From Streptomyces griseus (GTDB taxonomy: Bacteria; Actinomycetota; Actinomycetes; Streptomycetales; Streptomycetaceae), in NCBI RefSeq assembly GCF_001715295.1, contig NZ_MDKB01000005.1, forward strand, positions 373,645 to 437,644: DNA of 64,000 nt. The letters run 5' to 3'. Made by a program: the position numbers and the translations under genes. The stretch's first letter is position 1. Each line of letters starts with the position of its first letter. Below are positions 32,983-41,091 of the stretch, piece after piece. The notes beneath the pieces were generated by a model, which was given only the letters and a program-made list of their open reading frames with translations, searched no databases and had not been told where the DNA came from.

Positions 32983-34146
32983 TCACTCCTGGGTGCGGTG
33001 CACGCAGTCCGCGATCACCGCTTTCAGGTCCCCGGTGCGCCGCAGCAGCTCCCGCTGCCGGCGTGCGCCGTTGCCGGTCCGCAGGAGGCGGCTCATGCCC
33101 TCGCGGGCGAGCGGCAGATCGCCCATGTCCTCGAGTGCGTCGCTCACGTGGTCCAGCAGCGCCTCCAGAGCTGCTTCGGCGGGGCCGGGCGTCATGGTGT
33201 GCGGGTGGATCAGGATGTCGTCCAGGCCGGAGCGGCCCGCTCTCCACGACGCCAGGCGCAGCAGCCCCGCACCGACCGGCAGGGGCGGCACGCCCTCCCG
33301 CCACTCCCGCGCGGCCGTCTCCACGAGGCCCCGCACCAGGAGGGCCAGCAGGACGGTGGTCGACGCGTCCAGGCACACGTCGGCCACCCGCACCTCGACC
33401 GTCGGATGGTTCTGCGCCAGCCGGGCGTCGAAGTAGACCATGCCCCGGTCGCGTACGACGCCGGTGGCGATCATCGCGGCCACGTGGTCGTGGTACCGCT
33501 GCGCCGACCCGAACACGTCCGTGGGCCCGGCCGACGGCCATCGCCCCCAGACCCGGCTCCGGTAGCTCCGGTAGCCCGTGTCGATCCCCTGCCAGAACGG
33601 GGAGTTGGCGCTCATGGCGAGCAGGGGGGACAGCCACGGCCTGATCCGGTCGACGACGGCCACTCCTTCCTCGTCGGACTCCACCGACACGTGCACATGG
33701 CACCCGCACGTCAGCTGTTCCAGCGCGGTGAGCCCGAACTCCCGCCGCATCCAGCGGTACCGCTCGTCCGCGCTGATGGCCGGGCTGACCGGCAGCGGAG
33801 AGGTCGCGAGCGCGGCCACGGAGGCGCCCAGCCTGCCGGCGTGCTCCGCGGACTCCCTCCGTCTGCTCCTGATCTCCGCCTCGAGCGCCCCCATGTCGGA
33901 CTGCGGGCGGGTGGCGAACTCCAACTGCTGTCCCTGCAGTTCCTTCTGGAAGATGTCGTCGTCCGCACCCGCCCGGTCGGCCATGGCGAGCACCGCGGCC
34001 GACACCGCACACGGCTCGTAGGTGTCCGTGTCCACCAGCAGGAGTTCCTCCTCGACACCGACGTAACGCAACGGAGCACCCCTCTCACGGGCCGCCCGCC
34101 CGAGGAAGCCCATGGCCCGGCCCGTTCGGCGGGGCGGGGGCTTCAC
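32983..34146 (-). CDS. YbdK-type carboxylate-amine ligase (GCS2 family)
   Basis: 387 aa from the ATG at 34146; the ATG at 34113 (MGFLGR) is equally possible. Family-2 glutamate-cysteine ligase signatures: YVGVEEELLLVDTDTYEP, KELQGQQLEFATRPQSDMGA, GCHVHVSVESDEEG, ANSPFWQGIDTGYRSYRSRV, TVEVRVADVCLD. These proteins couple Glu to Cys or other amines with ATP; most YbdK proteins have only weak cysteine ligase activity. In actinomycetes with mycothiol rather than glutathione, a gamma-glutamyl product for ergothioneine or polyamine metabolism is plausible but not proven. Confidence 0.87.
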   Translation of the reverse strand: MKPPPRRTGRAMGFLGRAARERGAPLRYVGVEEELLLVDTDTYEPCAVSAAVLAMADRAGADDDIFQKELQGQQLEFATRPQSDMGALEAEIRSRRRESAEHAGRLGASVAALATSPLPVSPAISADERYRWMRREFGLTALEQLTCGCHVHVSVESDEEGVAVVDRIRPWLSPLLAMSANSPFWQGIDTGYRSYRSRVWGRWPSAGPTDVFGSAQRYHDHVAAMIATGVVRDRGMVYFDARLAQNHPTVEVRVADVCLDASTTVLLALLVRGLVETAAREWREGVPPLPVGAGLLRLASWRAGRSGLDDILIHPHTMTPGPAEAALEALLDHVSDALEDMGDLPLAREGMSRLLRTGNGARRQRELLRRTGDLKAVIADCVHRTQE

Positions 34147-34259
34147 GCGCGGCGGTCCCTCTCATTCTCCTCGTCCTCCTACCGGACCGCCTCCTGCCCG
34201 CGCGCGGCCGGAACACCCCGGCCCTTCTTCACCGGCGTTCCCCGGACCCGGGCGGGCGC

Positions 34260-35057
34260 TCAGCCGTCGGCGCGGCAGGAGACGGTGAACAGTCCGCCCT
34301 CCGGGTCGCGGATGACGTATCCGGGGCCCTGGACACCGGGCCCCGGGGCGGCGGGTGTGGCCGTCCCGCCCGCGTCGACCGCGGCGGAGGCGGCCCGTTC
34401 GGCGTCGGTGACGTCGAAGTGGACCACCCACCGGGGCCGGACCCTCGGGTCGGGGTCCTGCTCGACGGCCCCGCCGTGCAGGAGGGCCAGGGGCCGGCCG
34501 TCGGACCGGACGATGATCCGTTCCTCCTGGTAGACGATCTCCACGCCGTCGCCGGCGTCCGCGCCTGACCAGGAGAGGACCTCGCCGTAGAAGATGGCCG
34601 CCTCGAACACGTCCCTGGTCAGGAGTTCCAGCCGGGCTGGGGCGCTGCCCTCCCCCACCGCCCATGCCGGGGTGGGGCCCTCCCAGAAGCCGAACACGGC
34701 ACCGTCACGGTCCGAGGCGAGCGCAGCGCGTCCGTGGCCCTTGCGTAGCGGCCCGACGGCGACGGTGGCCCCGCGCTCGCGCACCTTCGCGGCGGTCAGG
34801 TCGGCGTCCCTGACGGCGAAGTACGGAGTCCATACGGTGGCGGGGCCCCGGTCCCGTGCGTGGACGCCGAGCCCGGCCACCGGCCGGCCGTCGACGAGTG
34901 CCGTGGAGTAGCCCTCGCCCAGGGTGCTGCGCCCGAAGCTCCACCCGAGCACGGAGGCGTAGAAGGCCTCCGCGCCCGCCAGGTCGCGCACCATCAGCTG
35001 CATCCAGCACGGGGCCCCCTGGACCGGCAGGGCGTTCTCCTCGACCGACATCGGCAT
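34260..35057 (-). CDS. VOC-family protein, two glyoxalase-like domains
   Basis: 265 aa from the ATG at 35057 (MPMSVEENALPVQ); the ATG two codons on is also possible. Each half has a beta-alpha-beta-beta-beta module: first WMQLMVRDLAGAEAFYASVLG with TPYFAVRDADLT, then LELLTRDVFEAAIFYGEVLSW with WVVHFDVTDAERAASAAVDA and YVIRDPEGGLFTVS. This arrangement is typical of Streptomyces glyoxalase/bleomycin-resistance-like proteins such as hydroxylases or binding proteins. Metal-ligand positions are not obvious, so a drug-binding or structural role cannot be separated from an enzymatic one. Confidence 0.82.
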   Translation of the reverse strand: MPMSVEENALPVQGAPCWMQLMVRDLAGAEAFYASVLGWSFGRSTLGEGYSTALVDGRPVAGLGVHARDRGPATVWTPYFAVRDADLTAAKVRERGATVAVGPLRKGHGRAALASDRDGAVFGFWEGPTPAWAVGEGSAPARLELLTRDVFEAAIFYGEVLSWSGADAGDGVEIVYQEERIIVRSDGRPLALLHGGAVEQDPDPRVRPRWVVHFDVTDAERAASAAVDAGGTATPAAPGPGVQGPGYVIRDPEGGLFTVSCRADG

Positions 35058-35463
35058 CCGCTCCCCAAGGGTCGGCCCGCGATGTCCGGTCTGTCAGCGC
35101 GCGGCGTCAGATGCGGTGCATCGCAAGGCGGAGGGACGTCCGCACACCGGATGCATGTGGACGTGTCGACAACGCGGCGAGGTGCCGTAGCTGTCGTCGC
35201 GCGCGCCGGGAATGCGGGACAGCCCTCGGCGTGCGTGGGCGTGCGCCGGGCGGCCGCCGGCCGGTGACTGACGCGTCAGCGAACGTACCCGGCGCGACGC
35301 CCCCGGCGTCGCGAGCGCGGGGTCGTGTCGGCGGGGCGGGACCCGGGCCGCCCGCGTCCGCGCCGGTGGACACCGCCCGGGTCCGCGCGACCCGGGGCGG
35401 CTCCGGCGTCCGCGTCGTACAGGGCCCGGCGCAGCCGTGGCCGGCAGCTCCGGGAGGCACCCG
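35058..35463. promoter_or_regulatory. Divergent intergenic region with two palindromes
   Basis: GATGC-GGT-GCATC (35110-35122) lies 53 bp upstream of the VOC start. CTGACGCGTCAG (35268-35279) is a perfect 12-bp palindrome roughly midway to the plus-strand gene. Either may be an operator. No gene is seen in the stretch. Confidence 0.4.
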
Positions 35464-35952
35464 GTGAAGGGGACGGGGCTCGTCCTGCGCGCGGTGCACC
35501 ACGGCGAGAACCACCTCGCCCGGCAGCTCATGGCGGTGGGCGAGCGCCACCGGACCGAGCACGAGGTGTACCACGTCTGCGCCGATCTCGCCGGCTGGTC
35601 GCGCGAGCACGTCCGGCGGGTGGCGGACACTGCGGGCGCCCGCGGACTCGACCTGGCCGGGCCCGCGGAGCCGGGCCCGGGGCTGGTGCCGAGGCTGCGG
35701 GAGAAGATGGCGGAGACGGTCGGGCGGCGGCCCGAACCGGGCCTGCTCCTGCTGCGTGACCTGCGGGACCTGCACCTGGACGCGGCGGAGAACTCCCTCC
35801 ACTGGGAGATGCCGGCCCAGGCCGCCCAGGCGTCGAGGGATTCCGGCCTGCTGGAGCTGGTCGACACCTGCCACCCGCGGACTCTGCGTCAGATGCGCTG
35901 GGCCGACACCATGGTGAAGAACCTGGCCCCGCAGATCCTGACGAGCCTCTGA
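35464..35952 (+). CDS. Conserved hypothetical helical protein, 162 aa
   Basis: The start is the GTG at 35464, 7 bp after GGGAGG; a GTG at 35437 would add nine residues. The sequence is almost all helical: VLRAVHHGENHLARQLMAVG, HRTEHEVYHVCADLAGWSRE, then LLLLRDLRDLHLDAAENSLH, WEMPAQAAQASRDSGLLELV, MVKNLAPQILTS. Spaced His and Glu (HHGENH, HRTEHEVYH, HLDAAENSLHWE) hint at a ferritin-like metal-binding bundle, but I do not recognise the family. It precedes a run of stress-type genes and a SigB-like promoter at 35956. Confidence 0.7.
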   Translation: MKGTGLVLRAVHHGENHLARQLMAVGERHRTEHEVYHVCADLAGWSREHVRRVADTAGARGLDLAGPAEPGPGLVPRLREKMAETVGRRPEPGLLLLRDLRDLHLDAAENSLHWEMPAQAAQASRDSGLLELVDTCHPRTLRQMRWADTMVKNLAPQILTSL

Positions 35953-35955
35953 GCC

Positions 35956-35980
35956 GGTTCGGCCCCGTTTTGACGGGTAC
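35956..35980 (+). promoter_or_regulatory. Candidate SigB-type promoter
   Basis: GGTT (35956-35959), 15 bp spacer, GGGTAC (35975-35980) fits the S. coelicolor SigB consensus GNNT-N14-16-GGGTAY. It is 250 bp upstream of the gene at 36231, which suggests a long leader or an unseen start. Confidence 0.45.
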
Positions 35981-36230
35981 CCCTAGCAGCAGGTTCCCGG
36001 CGTACGCGGGAACTCAGGCGTCGGGAAGTTGGGAACACAGCTCCTGACGCCGCCCCGGCGGTGCCCGTGCCGGGCGCCGCCCGCCGCTCTCCCGGAGAGC
36101 CGGCCGCCGACGGCCCCGTTTAGCCGTCCGCACAGGGGAAACGCGTCCGTGAGGCCGTTACAGGCCCCCAGCACGAAACCGCGGAAGCCGGGCACCCGGG
36201 CCGCGGACCGGACGAGGTGAGGAGCACGCC

Positions 36231-36557
36231 ATGCCTGCGGGATCCAGTCCGAAGCGCGAGCGGCAGTACGAGCACATCAAGGAGAGCCAGGAGGAGCGCG
36301 GCGCCTCCGAGGGCCGGGCGAAGGAGATCGCCGCCAGGACCGTCAACAAGGAACGCGCGAGGTCCGGTGAGTCGAAGTCCGCGAGCAGCACCTCCACCCG
36401 GGACCGCAAGTCCGCCGCGCAGCGTGGCGGCGAGCGTTCCCACCAGGGTGCGCAGGGACCCACCCGGGACCAGCTCTACGCCGAGGCGAAGAAGAAGAAC
36501 ATCGACGGCCGGTCCTCGATGAACAAGGACGAACTGCGCCGGGCGCTCGGCCGCTGA
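36231..36557 (+). CDS. Small basic protein with C-terminal Rho-N/SAP-like motif
   Basis: 108 aa, very hydrophilic. Residues 1-70 are charged and repeat-poor (KRERQYEHIKESQEERG, RAKEIAARTVNKERARSG). The C-terminus TRDQLYAEAKKKNIDGRSSM and NKDELRRALGR is a short helix-extended-loop-helix of the Rho N-terminal/SAP type, which binds nucleic acids. Databases often label such Streptomyces proteins plasmid stabilization protein; nothing here supports a plasmid role. Followed 47 bp later by DUF5709, probably one transcript. Confidence 0.72.
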   Translation: MPAGSSPKRERQYEHIKESQEERGASEGRAKEIAARTVNKERARSGESKSASSTSTRDRKSAAQRGGERSHQGAQGPTRDQLYAEAKKKNIDGRSSMNKDELRRALGR

Positions 36558-36604
36558 GAGGCCGCGCCCGCGACGCACGGCAGGAACGGGAAGAGGAGCG
36601 AGCC

Positions 36605-37066
36605 ATGTCCGAAGAGGCACGCGGCGACGACGTCTACCAGCCGCCCAACGACGGTGTGCAGAACCGGCCGAGTGACGAGCTCGACATGGAGAACGCCCTG
36701 GGCGAACGCGATCTGGACGACCAGATGGAGGAGGGGTACTCGCCTCCCGAGCGGCCGCTGGGTGTGGACAAGTACGGCACGACGGGCGCGGAGGAGCGTG
36801 AGGGCGAATCGCTCGATCAGCGCCTCGCCCAGGAGGTCACGGAGCCGCAGCCGTCCGAGGGTGACGGCATCGGGGACCTCGCACAGGGAGAGGGCGAGCC
36901 GCAGGAGGACATCGCCGGTGACGTGCGCGCGGGCAGGCTGACCGCCTCGGACGACGCGGGACGGCACACCGATGTGTTCGCCGAGGACGTCGGCGTCGAC
37001 GGCGGGGCCGCTTCGGCCGAGGAAGCCGCCGTGCACATCGCCGACGAGGAGGACGAGGGGCTCTGA
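36605..37066 (+). CDS. DUF5709 family protein
   Basis: 153 aa, strongly acidic (ends ADEEDEGL) with no signal peptide or membrane segment. Conserved stretches include DDVYQPPNDGVQNRPSDELD, LDDQMEEGYSPPERPLGVDK, GESLDQRLAQEVTEP, and AAEEAAVHIADE-like tail. It looks intrinsically disordered. Homologues occur near sigma factors and stress proteins in actinomycetes; the role is unknown. The start has AGAGGAG 7 bp upstream. Confidence 0.78.
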   Translation: MSEEARGDDVYQPPNDGVQNRPSDELDMENALGERDLDDQMEEGYSPPERPLGVDKYGTTGAEEREGESLDQRLAQEVTEPQPSEGDGIGDLAQGEGEPQEDIAGDVRAGRLTASDDAGRHTDVFAEDVGVDGGAASAEEAAVHIADEEDEGL

Positions 37067-37073
37067 GAAGGAC

Positions 37074-37211
37074 ATGGCACCGCGCCGCCCGGGTACCCGC
37101 CGCCGAGGCGGGGCGCGGGGTGGGTACCCGTACGGGCGCGACCCCGGGGACCCGCGCTCCGCACGGAGCCGTCGGCGCGCGGCCGTCGGCACACAGCGAG
37201 GAAAGCGGTAG
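37074..37211 (+). CDS. Possible 45-aa basic small protein
   Basis: ATG at 37074 follows GAGAAGGAC. The product is Arg/Gly-rich (APRRPGTRRRGGARGGYPYG) and stops 3 bp before the start of the HAD gene. The sequence gacatggcac at its start recurs exactly at the HAD start (37213), so the ribosome site may be a duplication rather than a gene. Weak case. Confidence 0.25.
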   Translation: MAPRRPGTRRRGGARGGYPYGRDPGDPRSARSRRRAAVGTQRGKR

Positions 37212-37214
37212 GAC

Positions 37215-37877
37215 ATGGCACGGGCTGCACTCTTCGACGTGGACGGCACTCTCGCCGACACCAACCATCTGCACGTGGTCACCTGGTGGGAGGCGTTCCG
37301 GCAGGCGGGACACACCGTGCCGATGCCGGCGATCCACCGGGCGGTCGGCCTCGGCTCGGAGGACCTGATCGAGCGTCTGCTCGGCGAGGACCGCGACCGG
37401 GAGGGGGACGCGGCCCTCAGCGCCGCTCACAAGACCCTCTACGGCACCTACTTCGACCGGCTCCCCGCCTTCAGGGGCGCCGGCGACCTGCTGCGGGCGG
37501 TCGCCGGACGGGGCTGGCGCGTCGTACTCGTCACCTCCGCGAGCGGCGGCGAACTCGACGCGCTGAGGTCGGCCGTCGACGCCGACAGCGCCATCCTGGA
37601 CACCGCCAGCTCGGACGACGTGGCCGAGGGCAAACCGGCTCCGGAGCCGGTCCGGCACGCGCTGGAGCTGGCGGTGGTGGACGCGGCGGACGCGGTGTTC
37701 GTCGGCGACACCGTGTGGGACATGCGTACGGCGGTCCGGGCGGGCGTACGGGCCGTGGCACTGCTCTCGGGCGGCCTCCCGCGCGAGGACCTGGTGGAGG
37801 CGGGTGCGCACACGGTGTACGAGGACGCGGCGGACCTGCTCGCCCATCTGGACGACAGCCCCTTCGGAGCGTCCTGA
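37215..37877 (+). CDS. HAD-family hydrolase (phosphoglycolate phosphatase-like)
   Basis: 220 aa. Motif I LFDVDGTLADTNHLHVVTWW (nucleophile and acid-base Asp), motif II LVTSASGGELDAL, motif III Lys in AEGKPAPEPV, motif IV VFVGDTVWDMRTAVRAGV. A helical cap lies between motif I and II (GHTVPMPAIHRAVGLGSEDL). It hydrolyses a small phosphate ester in the cytosol; substrate unknown. It stands between DUF5709 and the sigma-factor gene. A second HAD enzyme of a different subgroup is at 16959. Confidence 0.87.
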   Translation: MARAALFDVDGTLADTNHLHVVTWWEAFRQAGHTVPMPAIHRAVGLGSEDLIERLLGEDRDREGDAALSAAHKTLYGTYFDRLPAFRGAGDLLRAVAGRGWRVVLVTSASGGELDALRSAVDADSAILDTASSDDVAEGKPAPEPVRHALELAVVDAADAVFVGDTVWDMRTAVRAGVRAVALLSGGLPREDLVEAGAHTVYEDAADLLAHLDDSPFGAS

Positions 37878-37909
37878 AGCGGCCGGGGACCGGCAAAGTC
37901 GACACACGC

Positions 37910-37934
37910 GTTTGGCCTAGTTTTCGTCGGGTAA
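37910..37934 (+). promoter_or_regulatory. SigB-type promoter of the sigma-factor gene
   Basis: GTTT (37910-37913), 15-bp spacer, GGGTAA (37929-37934). This matches the SigB/SigF-type consensus closely (last base A rather than Y) and is 120 bp upstream of a SigB-family gene, as expected for autoregulation. Confidence 0.65.
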
Positions 37935-37963
37935 GGTGGTATTTGTGCTTCGGACCAGAGGTA

Positions 37964-37989
37964 CGCCCGTGGGAGTTCGACTCCGGGCG
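37964..37989 (+). promoter_or_regulatory. Hairpin in the leader of the sigma-factor mRNA
   Basis: CGCCC (37964-37968) pairs with GGGCG (37985-37989), and GGAG (37972-37975) pairs with CTCC (37981-37984) around a TTCGA loop; one strand has a 3-nt bulge. It resembles a tRNA T-arm in the loop only. It may stabilise or regulate the transcript. Confidence 0.4.
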
Positions 37990-38054
37990 GGACCCGTCCG
38001 ATTCGATGCGCTCCCACGGTGACCGGCATCCGCACCGTCGAGGGAGTGAGCAGC

Positions 38055-38849
38055 ATGGCCGAGTCGTCCCCCGCGGCATCGCGTCCGCACGCAGACAGTC
38101 CGTCGACCGACTTCGCCTTCCGGCGGCTGCGCACGTTGCCGGACGGACCGGAGCGGGGCGAGTTGAGGCGCGAGACGATCTGTGCCTGGCTTCCGATGGC
38201 CCACCGTCTGGCATCCCGCTTCCGCAACCGCGGTGAATCCATGGACGACCTGCGTCAGGTGGCGGCGATGGGCCTCGTCAAGGCCGTCGACCGCTACGAC
38301 CCGTTCCGCGGCAAGGCGTTCGAGACGTACGCCGTGCCCACCGTGACCGGCGAGCTCAAGCGGCACTTCCGCGACCACACCTGGGACGTGCACGTCCCCC
38401 GGCGGGTGCAGGACCTGCGCAACCGCGTGCGCGTGGCCCGCCGCGACCTCTCCCAGTCCCGGGAAGGGCGCGCGCCCACCTGCGCGGAGATGGCGGCCGA
38501 GACCGGTCTCAGCGAGGAGGACGTGCTGCTGGGCCTGGAGGCCCTGGAGAGTTACAGCACCCTGTCCCTCGACGCCGAACTGCCCGGGACGGACGACGGC
38601 TACTCGCTCGGCGACACGCTCGGCCGGTGCGACCCGGCCCTCGACGTCGCCGTGGACCGCGAAGCCGTCAAACCGGGTCTGCGCCGGCTGCCCGAACGCG
38701 AACGGACCATCCTGTACCTGCGCTACTTCCGGGACATGACGCAGGTCAGCATCGCCGAGGCGCTGGGCATCTCGCAGATGCACGTCTCCCGTCTGCTCAG
38801 CCAGTGCTGCGAACAGCTGCGCATCCAGACCCTCCAGGAGGTGCGGTGA
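38055..38849 (+). CDS. RNA polymerase sigma factor, SigB/SigF/SigG subfamily
   Basis: 264 aa from the ATG at 38055, which follows AGGGAG; a GTG at 38019 is less likely. Region 2: PMAHRLASRFRNRGESMDDL and RQVAAMGLVKAVDRYDPFRG. Region 3: RRVQDLRNRVRVARRDLSQS. Region 4: RLPERERTILYLRYFRDMTQ and VSIAEALGISQMHVSRLLSQ. This is the general-stress/osmotic-stress sigma type, usually held by an RsbW anti-sigma kinase. No anti-sigma gene is adjacent, so control is by other loci. The promoter at 37910 suggests positive feedback. Confidence 0.93.
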   Translation: MAESSPAASRPHADSPSTDFAFRRLRTLPDGPERGELRRETICAWLPMAHRLASRFRNRGESMDDLRQVAAMGLVKAVDRYDPFRGKAFETYAVPTVTGELKRHFRDHTWDVHVPRRVQDLRNRVRVARRDLSQSREGRAPTCAEMAAETGLSEEDVLLGLEALESYSTLSLDAELPGTDDGYSLGDTLGRCDPALDVAVDREAVKPGLRRLPERERTILYLRYFRDMTQVSIAEALGISQMHVSRLLSQCCEQLRIQTLQEVR

Positions 38850-38931
38850 CCCCCTGTGCCGGACCGGCCGCCGTTGCCGGGACGGCCGCCGCCTCCTTCC
38901 CACGCCGTACGCCCGCGACCCCGCGCCCGCT

Positions 38932-40062
38932 GTGAGGCTGCGTACCGGCCCACCGGCGTGGGGTGTGACCAGGCCCGACCGGTACCAGGTGGTCCAGGCG
39001 CTGAAGGCCGCCGGGGCGGCGGCGCTCGCCTGGGCGCTGACGGGCTGGTGGCTGAAGGCGCCCATGGCGCTGATGGCACCGTGGGCCGCGGTGGCGCTGG
39101 TTCAGGGCACCGTCTACCGGTCGGTGCGGACGGCCGTCCAGCTGGTCGTCATGATCGCGTCCGGGACCCTGCTCGCCGCCGGTGCGGCTGCCCTGACCGG
39201 GGACACGATGCTCGCGATGGTCATCGTGCTCCCGGTGACCGTGCTCCTCGGCACCTGCGCCCCGGTCGGCGAGCAGGGGCTGTACGCGCCCACCACCGCG
39301 TTGTTCGTGCTCGCCTACGGCTCGTACTCGCCGTTCGCCGTGGGGCACCGCCTGCTGGAGACGGCGGTGGGGGCCCTGGTGGGAATCGGTGTCAACGCTC
39401 TCGTGCTGCCGCCCGTCCATTCCGTGCAGGTCCACCGGCTGGCGTGCGCCCTGCCCCGCGCCTGCGCGGATCTCCTCCGGGACATGGCGGAGGGTACCGA
39501 CGACTACGACGAGGCCCGGGCCACCGGCTGGTACGAGGGTGCGCTCGCCCTCTACCGCGCCCTGGCCGAGCTGCGCACCGCCCGTGGATGGGCTTCGGAG
39601 AGTCTCCGGCTCAACCCGGGGCTCCGCTTCCGGCGCGGCGTCCGCCCGGCGCCGCCGGAGACGTGGGACTCGGTGTGGACACGGGTCAGCGACCGGCTCC
39701 TGACCCTGACGCTGACCCTCCTGGAGACCGCGTCCGACCGGCGCCGCCTCCCCCGGCCGCCCGCGCGCGCCCTCAGCGGACTCGGCGTGCTGCTCACGGC
39801 CGCCGCCGAGGTCTGCGACATCGACCGGACGGTCATGGAGCGCGGTGGCGACGGGGAACTCGAACGGCAGCGCGGCGAACACCTGGCGCGGGCGTACGAG
39901 GCCCATACCGACCTGCACGCCACGCTGTCCGGCGCGGAGCCCGGGGTCACGGCGTCGGTCGGCAGCCTGCTGGCCGACACCCAGGCCCTGCTCGACGACC
40001 TGACACCCGCCGACGAGCCGGGCGGCGCCGACGAGCCGGACCCGAAGAGAGTGAGCCGATGA
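38932..40062 (+). CDS. FUSC/aromatic acid exporter-type membrane protein
   Basis: 376 aa from the GTG at 38932. Six membrane segments in the first 165 residues (VVQALKAAGAAALAWALTGW, LVVMIASGTLLAAGAAALTG, MVIVLPVTVLLGTCAPV, LLETAVGALVGIGVNALVLP), then a long cytosolic helical domain ending LLADTQALLDDLTPADEPGG. Shorter than the FUSC protein at 13578, with one membrane cluster, so it may function as an oligomer. It overlaps the next gene in ATGA, so the two products are made together. Confidence 0.83.
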   Translation: MRLRTGPPAWGVTRPDRYQVVQALKAAGAAALAWALTGWWLKAPMALMAPWAAVALVQGTVYRSVRTAVQLVVMIASGTLLAAGAAALTGDTMLAMVIVLPVTVLLGTCAPVGEQGLYAPTTALFVLAYGSYSPFAVGHRLLETAVGALVGIGVNALVLPPVHSVQVHRLACALPRACADLLRDMAEGTDDYDEARATGWYEGALALYRALAELRTARGWASESLRLNPGLRFRRGVRPAPPETWDSVWTRVSDRLLTLTLTLLETASDRRRLPRPPARALSGLGVLLTAAAEVCDIDRTVMERGGDGELERQRGEHLARAYEAHTDLHATLSGAEPGVTASVGSLLADTQALLDDLTPADEPGGADEPDPKRVSR

Positions 40063-40982
40063 CGCGGCAGCGCCTGACGGAGACTCTGGACGCCCTCCTC
40101 GCCCCCCGGGGCCCGGTGGGCCGCGTGCTGGTCACCGGCTGGTTCAGCTTCCGGGACGGGGAGGTCACCGCGGGGGACGCGCTCGCCCAGCGGGCGGTGT
40201 CGCAGGCGCTCGGCCGGCTCGGCATCGCTCACGACACCGCGTGGAGCCCCGTCTTCGAACCCGGTGGGCTCACCCTGGACGCGGCCCGCCCCGAGGACTA
40301 CGGGCATCTGCTGTTCGTGTGCGGGCCCGTGCACGGGGAGCAGATCGCCGCGCTGCACCGGCGGTACGCCGGGTGCAGGCGGCTGGCCGTCGGGGTGAGC
40401 GTGGTGGACCCGGACGGGCCGGCGGCGCGGGGCTTCCACCGGATCGTGGCACGTGACGGCACCGGCACGGACCTGCCGGATCTGGCGGCCTCCGCCCCGG
40501 TCAGGCCCGCGCCTCCCGTGGCCGGGATCGCCCTGACGTACGGCCAGGGCGAGTACGGGGCCCGGCGCGCCCACGACGAGGTGGCCGGCGTCCTGCTGCC
40601 CTGGCTTTCCGGCAAGGACTGCGCACGGGTCGACGCGGACACGCGGCTGGCCCGCGAGGACCCGCGTCTGTGCGGGACCGCGGACCAGTACATGGCGCTG
40701 GTCGCCAGGCTCGACGTCGTGGTCACCGACCGGCTGCACGGCATGGTGCTGGCGCTGCGCGCCGGGGTTCCCGCGCTGGTCGTGGATCCGGTGTGGGGCG
40801 GGGCGAAGGTCTCGGCGCAGGCGGATGTCCTCGGCTGGCCGGCCCTGCTCCCCTGCGAGGACCTGTCCGTACCGGCCCTGGACAGGTGGTGGTCCTGGTG
40901 TCTCTCGCCGGCCGGCGGGATGACCGCGGTCCGGCGCAGGGCCCGGCTGCTCGGCGGCGGGGACGCCGACGGCCCCCTGTGA
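40059..40982 (+). CDS. Polysaccharide pyruvyl transferase family protein
   Basis: 307 aa from the ATG at 40059 that overlaps the FUSC stop. The fold is GT-B-like: RVLVTGWFSFRDGEVTAGDA at the N-terminus, VAGIALTYGQGEYGARRAHD in the middle, and the family hallmark VVTDRLHGMVLALRAGVPAL VVDP near the C-terminus. Family members add a pyruvate ketal to sugars of wall or exopolysaccharide. Coupling to a FUSC exporter is unusual and suggests the two act on one exported compound or glycan, an inference only. Confidence 0.75.
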   Translation: MTRQRLTETLDALLAPRGPVGRVLVTGWFSFRDGEVTAGDALAQRAVSQALGRLGIAHDTAWSPVFEPGGLTLDAARPEDYGHLLFVCGPVHGEQIAALHRRYAGCRRLAVGVSVVDPDGPAARGFHRIVARDGTGTDLPDLAASAPVRPAPPVAGIALTYGQGEYGARRAHDEVAGVLLPWLSGKDCARVDADTRLAREDPRLCGTADQYMALVARLDVVVTDRLHGMVLALRAGVPALVVDPVWGGAKVSAQADVLGWPALLPCEDLSVPALDRWWSWCLSPAGGMTAVRRRARLLGGGDADGPL

Positions 40983-41091
40983 GACCGGCCCGGCGGCGCG
41001 GGGCGGTGAGGTTTGGCACCCGGCCACGGTGGTACCCGGTCCCGGACGTGTGCGCGCCGCGCCCGGCCGTCCCCCGGCGGAGGAGGAACCG

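Noticed and set aside
31962..34146. Ergothioneine cluster
   Set aside because: EgtB and EgtD are absent and the amidotransferase does not look like a close EgtC, so the label would overstate the evidence.
37964..37989. tRNA or tRNA fragment suggested by GTTCGACTCC
   Set aside because: The loop resembles a T-arm, but the 5-bp T-stem has a mismatch and no D-arm, anticodon arm or acceptor stem can be drawn around it.
38006..38017. CebR half-site-like gcgctcccac near the sigma-factor gene
   Set aside because: Only one half of the 14-bp palindrome matches; no inverted partner is present.
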